DNA of 64,000 nt from Sphingomonas aurea (lineage in GTDB: Bacteria > Pseudomonadota > Alphaproteobacteria > Sphingomonadales > Sphingomonadaceae): contig NZ_JAUUDS010000005.1 in the NCBI RefSeq assembly GCF_030678875.1, positions 62,001-126,000 on the forward strand, read 5' to 3'. Shown here piece by piece: positions 60,356 through 64,000 of the stretch; positions within the stretch are counted from its first letter, which is position 1, and each line of letters opens with the position of its first letter. The position numbers and the translations under genes are program-made. The notes beneath the pieces are model-generated. The model worked only from the letters and a program-made list of their open reading frames with translations. It searched no databases and was not told the origin of the DNA.

Positions 60356-61267
60356 ATGGATCTTGGTGCGCTGCGAGCGTTCCAGCAGGTCGCCGAATAC
60401 GGCGGCATAGGGTCGGCCAGTCGTGCGATCGGCGTGCCAAAGACGACGCTTTCGCGCCGCCTGCGCGAACTGGAAGAGGATCTTGGTACCCGGCTAGTCG
60501 ATCGCGGCCCGAAGCTGTTCAGGCTCACGCCGGAGGGCGAAGCCCTTCATCAGCGGACCCGTTTTCTGATCGCCGAGATCGAGGAGGCCGGACAGACCCT
60601 CTCCGGCGGATGGTCTCGTCCTCGCGGAAAGCTGCGCGTCAACGTACCCACGCTGTTCGGCGACCTGCACATGGGTCGGATCGCGTCCGCCTTCCTCGAA
60701 CGCTACCCTGAAATCGACCTTGAAGTGCTGAGCGACAATCGCGTTATCGACCCGCTGATGGAAGGGTTCGATCTGGTCGTGCGGGTCAATCCCGCGGCCG
60801 ATAGCGGCCTGTTCGGCCGCGTCGTCTTCAGGGAAGATACGGTGCTGGTGGCCGCACCTTCCGTCCCGAGGCCGCGGGCCGAAGCGCACGAGGATGCGAA
60901 CGTCTCGGTGCCCGCTGTCACGCTGCCCGCGTCTGCCGGTCTGTCGCGATGGATAGTGGATCGAGACGGTGCGTCCATGGCCTACGCTCCCAGGCCGGTC
61001 CTGCGCGTGTCCTCGCTGCCCCTAGCGCTACAGGCGGTGCGTCATGGTACCGGCGCCGCCTTGCTTCCTCGATCTCTGGTGGAGGACGACCTGCGCGCAG
61101 GGTCGCTGGTATGCTGGGGCAGAGATATAGAAAGGGTCGTAGAAGTGTGGGTGCTGCACACCTCCAACCGGCTGCGCAGTCCCAAGGTGACCGCCTTCGT
61201 GGAGTTCCTGTGCGCTGCCTTTCCCGACCAGCAGGCGATGCCGCAGAACCATGGCAACGATGGCTGA
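60356..61267 (+). CDS. LysR family transcriptional regulator
   Basis: 303 residues. The N-terminal HTH is intact (MDLGALRAFQQVAEYGGIGS, ASRAIGVPKTTLSRRLRELE), followed by LRVNVPTLFGDLHMGRIASA and FDLVVRVNPAADSGLFGRVV of the effector-binding domain, in the CrgA/DsdC-like branch. It is divergent from the NmrA-like gene with an 87-nt spacer and probably controls it and itself. The ATG at 60356 begins the conserved MDLxALRxF start. Confidence 0.9.
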   Translation: MDLGALRAFQQVAEYGGIGSASRAIGVPKTTLSRRLRELEEDLGTRLVDRGPKLFRLTPEGEALHQRTRFLIAEIEEAGQTLSGGWSRPRGKLRVNVPTLFGDLHMGRIASAFLERYPEIDLEVLSDNRVIDPLMEGFDLVVRVNPAADSGLFGRVVFREDTVLVAAPSVPRPRAEAHEDANVSVPAVTLPASAGLSRWIVDRDGASMAYAPRPVLRVSSLPLALQAVRHGTGAALLPRSLVEDDLRAGSLVCWGRDIERVVEVWVLHTSNRLRSPKVTAFVEFLCAAFPDQQAMPQNHGNDG

Positions 61268-61721
61268 TCTTCGCGCGCGGAAGTCAGCCTCAGTCATCTG
61301 GATTGATGCGCGATGCCGCGTCCCCTCCACCATCGCGACGTTGCCAAGACAACGCGTCGCGATACGCTTGTCGCTCTCAAAGCCGTTTTAGCCAGAGCCG
61401 CGATCGCGCATACCGGGGCGATCAGGTCCTCAATCGACATCCCGTCACCGTTTCATGGAGAAGGAACGATGGCGCTCATCGCTTCCAGCGTCTCATGATG
61501 CGACAGCGCTCGGGAGGATCCCCAACGTCTCCCCCGGATCCCATAACGTTCGACGTCGAACGCGTTGTCTTGCCGCGGCATCGTCGATCCCGGTTTGACG
61601 TTCGAGTTCAACCCCAGCTTGCTCAACGACGAACGCAGAAGCCTCTTCCATCCAAAGCGCTCCTTGCGGAACGTCATTAAGCCACTTAATTAAGTTGCTC
61701 AACGGCAGCAGGCGCGCGTAC
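61268..61721. other. Intergenic stretch without a convincing gene
   Basis: 454 nt between the LysR gene and the FAD oxidoreductase. Short open frames exist on both strands but have no recognisable domains. A perfect 12-bp AT-rich palindrome, ACTTAATTAAGT, is at 61684-61695, 26 nt before the oxidoreductase ATG, and could be an operator or promoter element. Confidence 0.5.
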
Positions 61722-62927
61722 ATGACAAGGGACTTCGGCTTCGTCATCGTGGGTGGTGGCATCCTGGGCAGCGCCTTGGCGGCGCTGGCAGCAGGCATGG
61801 GGCTCGAACCGCTCATACTGAGACGATCCGATGCAGACGCACCCGAAGCCGACACGCTGCGCAACCAGGGATGGCTTCAATCCGGCATAATGTACCCTAT
61901 CAACCATTTCGCAGATGAAAGCGCATATCGCACTTTTGCGGCCCAGACCTTCATGGCTGGGCGTGATCTGCTGAAGATGTGTGGCCTTCCCGTTCCCGAA
62001 GAAGGCGGCCTGCTAGGGCTTCGCGAAGCGTTCCATGTCGAACAGCTGGCGCGCAAACGAGACCTTCTTCGACTTTCCCCTTACGAGTTCCACCAGATCG
62101 AAGCCGCCGACGCCAAACGGATGATGGGCGCGCATTACGAGGTCGGCTCGACCTACTATCGGATACCCGATGCGCCGTTCAACGAAGCCGCGGTTCTCCG
62201 GCACTTCCGCAACGACGCGATCCGGCATGGAGCGATCTTCGTCGAAGTCGCGCAGCCCGCCCGGTTGGAACGCCGTGCAGACGACGTGAAGATCACCTTC
62301 GAGGGACGAGAGATCGTCAGTCCCACGGTGGTCGTCACCGCTGGTGCGGGCTCCTTCGGACTGATGGAACAGTGCGGCCTCGCGCTCGAAGGCGAGCTCC
62401 AGCGGACCCCGCTCGTCGTCGGCGAGGCGCCGGCCGACATGCCGGCGCCGATCCTGGTGGACCTCGGCCGCGGCTTCAGCGCCGTTCGGCACGAGCGAGG
62501 CGACGCCCTGGCTCCGGCGGTGGTCATGGGTACGCGCACCAAGCATCGGCACGCCGGTCCGCCCGTGCGCGTGATCCCGAGAGCCGATCAGGAGGAGTTC
62601 GCCACGCTGATTCCGCCCGCCTTCCAGGCTTCCATGGCCGGTGGTCGGTTCACCGCAGGCTACGAGGTCATGCCGAAGCGAGAAACCGGAGTCAGCGCCT
62701 ACGAGCCCTGGATCCGACCCGAAGGCCCGGTCATCTTCGCCAGTCCCGGCCGGGCAACGGTAAGCGCCCTCGCTGCCCAGCAACTTCTCGCCGCCGTCCT
62801 TCACCGGAAGGCCGAAGGGCACGGCCGCACCGGCATGGTCGACACGGCGGACTGCCGCGCCTGGGATCACCCGATCGCCATGCACTACATGCCAACCTAT
62901 TCCTTCAACGACGCTGAGGTCCAGTGA
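61722..62927 (+). CDS. FAD-dependent oxidoreductase (DAO family)
   Basis: 401 residues. The dinucleotide-binding motif FVIVGGGILGSALAALAAGM is at the N-terminus, followed by NQGWLQSGIMYP and a C-terminal FASPGRATVSALAAQQL for FAD contacts. The fold is that of D-amino-acid-oxidase/glycine-oxidase-like enzymes; the substrate is unknown. No signal peptide. Its TGA overlaps the ATG of the HTH-NACHT gene by one base (TGATG), so expression of the two is coupled. The ATG at 61722 is chosen over the TTG at 61695, which lies in the palindrome. Confidence 0.8.
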   Translation: MTRDFGFVIVGGGILGSALAALAAGMGLEPLILRRSDADAPEADTLRNQGWLQSGIMYPINHFADESAYRTFAAQTFMAGRDLLKMCGLPVPEEGGLLGLREAFHVEQLARKRDLLRLSPYEFHQIEAADAKRMMGAHYEVGSTYYRIPDAPFNEAAVLRHFRNDAIRHGAIFVEVAQPARLERRADDVKITFEGREIVSPTVVVTAGAGSFGLMEQCGLALEGELQRTPLVVGEAPADMPAPILVDLGRGFSAVRHERGDALAPAVVMGTRTKHRHAGPPVRVIPRADQEEFATLIPPAFQASMAGGRFTAGYEVMPKRETGVSAYEPWIRPEGPVIFASPGRATVSALAAQQLLAAVLHRKAEGHGRTGMVDTADCRAWDHPIAMHYMPTYSFNDAEVQ

Positions 62928-64000
62928 TGTCCAGGAAAGCATCGGCCGAGCAGAAGTCGAGCGTATTCGCCCGGGTCGTTCGTCAACTGCTCGATGACAC
63001 CGCCTTCTATACGCGCGTCCAGTGGAGCCAGTATCTCGGAATAAGCACCCCGGCTCTGTCCCAGTGGACCAATGATCGCACGGTTCCCCGCGCAGACCTT
63101 CTGCGCATGGTCGTCGACCTGCTCAGAACACGCGGGGGCGTCGCCGCCGGCGAGGCGCTCGTGGCCCTTGAGGCAATAATGGATCAACCGGCCGAGAGCA
63201 TATCGCCCATCGGAACACGCTTTGCGCCCAGCCTGCGTGACTATCTCGCCGTGCGTTCGCTGGGAGAAGTTGGCGAGTCCCTGAGGCACCTGCCGCTAGC
63301 CGAGCAGATCGCCGTTCTGCGCGACGGCGCCATGGGTGTTCCATTCGCCGATCCGAAGGTCGAGGCCTCATCCGCCGACCTGAGGACGTCCTCTGATGAC
63401 GCTGAACGATTGCCTCCCCTCTGGCGGACCCCTCGGCTCGTCCGGACACGCGGTCCGCGCGAGCGCGAGCGGCGCGTCCTGATGAACGAGTTCGACGAGC
63501 TTCGGCGCATACTCCTCGTCGGAGCGCCGGGTTCGGGCAAGTCGAGCCTGCTCGACTTCCTGCAAAGAGAGCGCCCACGATGGAGAAAGGCGAAAAGGAC
63601 CAGCCTACGTCACCATCCGATCGACGGGCTCGAGGATTGGCTCGCCGGTCTGGGGGCTCGTGACCCCGATCTCCCCCTCATCATCGACGGTTTCGACGAG
63701 TTGCCTCGAGAGCATCGTGCACAAGCGGCCAGCCTCCTCGGGCGGTACGCCGATCGGGCGGGCGAACCATCCATCCTCGTCGCCTCGCGTCCTGTAGCGG
63801 AGCTAGATCGGTTCGAGCTCTTCGACAGGATCTCGATCGCGCCTTTGTCCGATGTCGATCTCGTCGCGGAAGTCACCCATTCATCCTTGGCTTCGCGCGA
63901 CCCGGTCGGTGCCGAACGCTTCCTTTGCCATCTGTCCGAGAGGGACTCACTCAGATCTGCGGTCAGAAGTCCTTTGTTCCTCCAGATCGCCTGGTCCTTG
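62927..64000 (+). CDS. HTH-NACHT (STAND) NTPase, 3' end beyond window
   Basis: 358 residues are visible and the frame is open at the right edge. Residues 30-65 (WSQYLGISTPALSQWTNDRT) form an XRE-like helix-turn-helix. After a linker, the NTPase has Walker A GAPGSGKSS (199-207), the NACHT-type Walker B LIIDGFDELP (251-260) and ILVASRPVAEL, a sensor-1-like Arg. The leucine-rich or other sensor repeats expected after a NACHT domain must lie past the window. Such NTPases oligomerise on sensing a trigger and are often anti-phage sensors; the coupled FAD enzyme could be the effector or a modifier. Confidence 0.8.
   Translation, partial: MSRKASAEQKSSVFARVVRQLLDDTAFYTRVQWSQYLGISTPALSQWTNDRTVPRADLLRMVVDLLRTRGGVAAGEALVALEAIMDQPAESISPIGTRFAPSLRDYLAVRSLGEVGESLRHLPLAEQIAVLRDGAMGVPFADPKVEASSADLRTSSDDAERLPPLWRTPRLVRTRGPRERERRVLMNEFDELRRILLVGAPGSGKSSLLDFLQRERPRWRKAKRTSLRHHPIDGLEDWLAGLGARDPDLPLIIDGFDELPREHRAQAASLLGRYADRAGEPSILVASRPVAELDRFELFDRISIAPLSDVDLVAEVTHSSLASRDPVGAERFLCHLSERDSLRSAVRSPLFLQIAWSL

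Noticed and set aside
61453..61677. A 74-codon minus-strand frame upstream of the FAD oxidoreductase
   Set aside because: It is basic and of odd composition, with no ribosome site or recognisable domain; left as intergenic.

Overview
The window looks like a chromosome segment of a sphingomonad (Alphaproteobacteria; Sphingomonas or a close relative). This is inferred from the very high GC, dense ATGA/TGATG-overlapped operons, several TonB-dependent receptors (TBDRs), a tryptophan-halogenase homologue beside a glycan-uptake receptor, a NodT/EmrAB efflux operon, GCGAAGGCGGGGAT-type intergenic repeats and the style of the UbiB, DUF6165 and KaiC-like proteins. No rRNA, intact tRNA, CRISPR array or complete insertion sequence was found.

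Layout. 1-4.2 kb: tail of a histidine kinase, two SDR oxidoreductases, a zinc alcohol dehydrogenase overlapping an SRPBCC protein, and REP-like repeats. 4.2-9.9 kb: a surface-glycan cluster with a leftward four-gene operon (methyltransferase, clan-A glycosidase-like protein, polysaccharide pyruvyl transferase, F420-hydrogenase-beta-like Fe-S protein) divergent from a GT9-like protein and a DUF6165 protein; an FNR/FixK-type box lies between. 9.9-14.5 kb: marR-nodT-emrA-emrB efflux operon with a tandem palindromic operator at the marR start. 14.5-17.4 kb: secreted M61 peptidase and a secreted esterase. 17.5-23.5 kb: operon of a KaiC-like double ATPase and two hybrid histidine kinases. 23.6-33 kb: ester-catabolism locus (TetR, acyl-CoA ligase, two carboxylesterases, MFS transporter, TBDR).

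33.1-49.3 kb: a polysaccharide-utilisation locus with an Oar-like TBDR, halogenase homologue, two family-43-like glycosidases, GH27, a secreted zincin-like protein and two GH127-type proteins (beta-L-arabinofuranosidase fold). It points to arabinan, arabinogalactan or extensin-type plant glycans. Two divergent promoters in it carry GTATAC-centred palindromes and may share a regulator. 49.4-51.5 kb: YkgJ-type cysteine-cluster protein and a UbiB-like kinase.

From about 51.66 kb the character changes. A 24-nt copy of a tRNA-Ser 3' end on the minus strand looks like the attachment-site scar of an integrated element that extends rightward past the window. The element holds a chimeric TBDR/GAF-PAS reading frame, a DUF2946 gene, gene scraps, a NYN-LOTUS protein, a frameshifted TIR/deoxyribosyltransferase-like protein, an unrecognised two-gene operon whose large product ends in a HEPN-like R-x4-H motif, a frameshifted NmrA-like gene with a divergent LysR regulator, and a translationally coupled FAD-oxidoreductase / HTH-NACHT pair running off the right edge. 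The last pair and the HEPN-like pair are the best candidates for undescribed (possibly anti-phage) systems.
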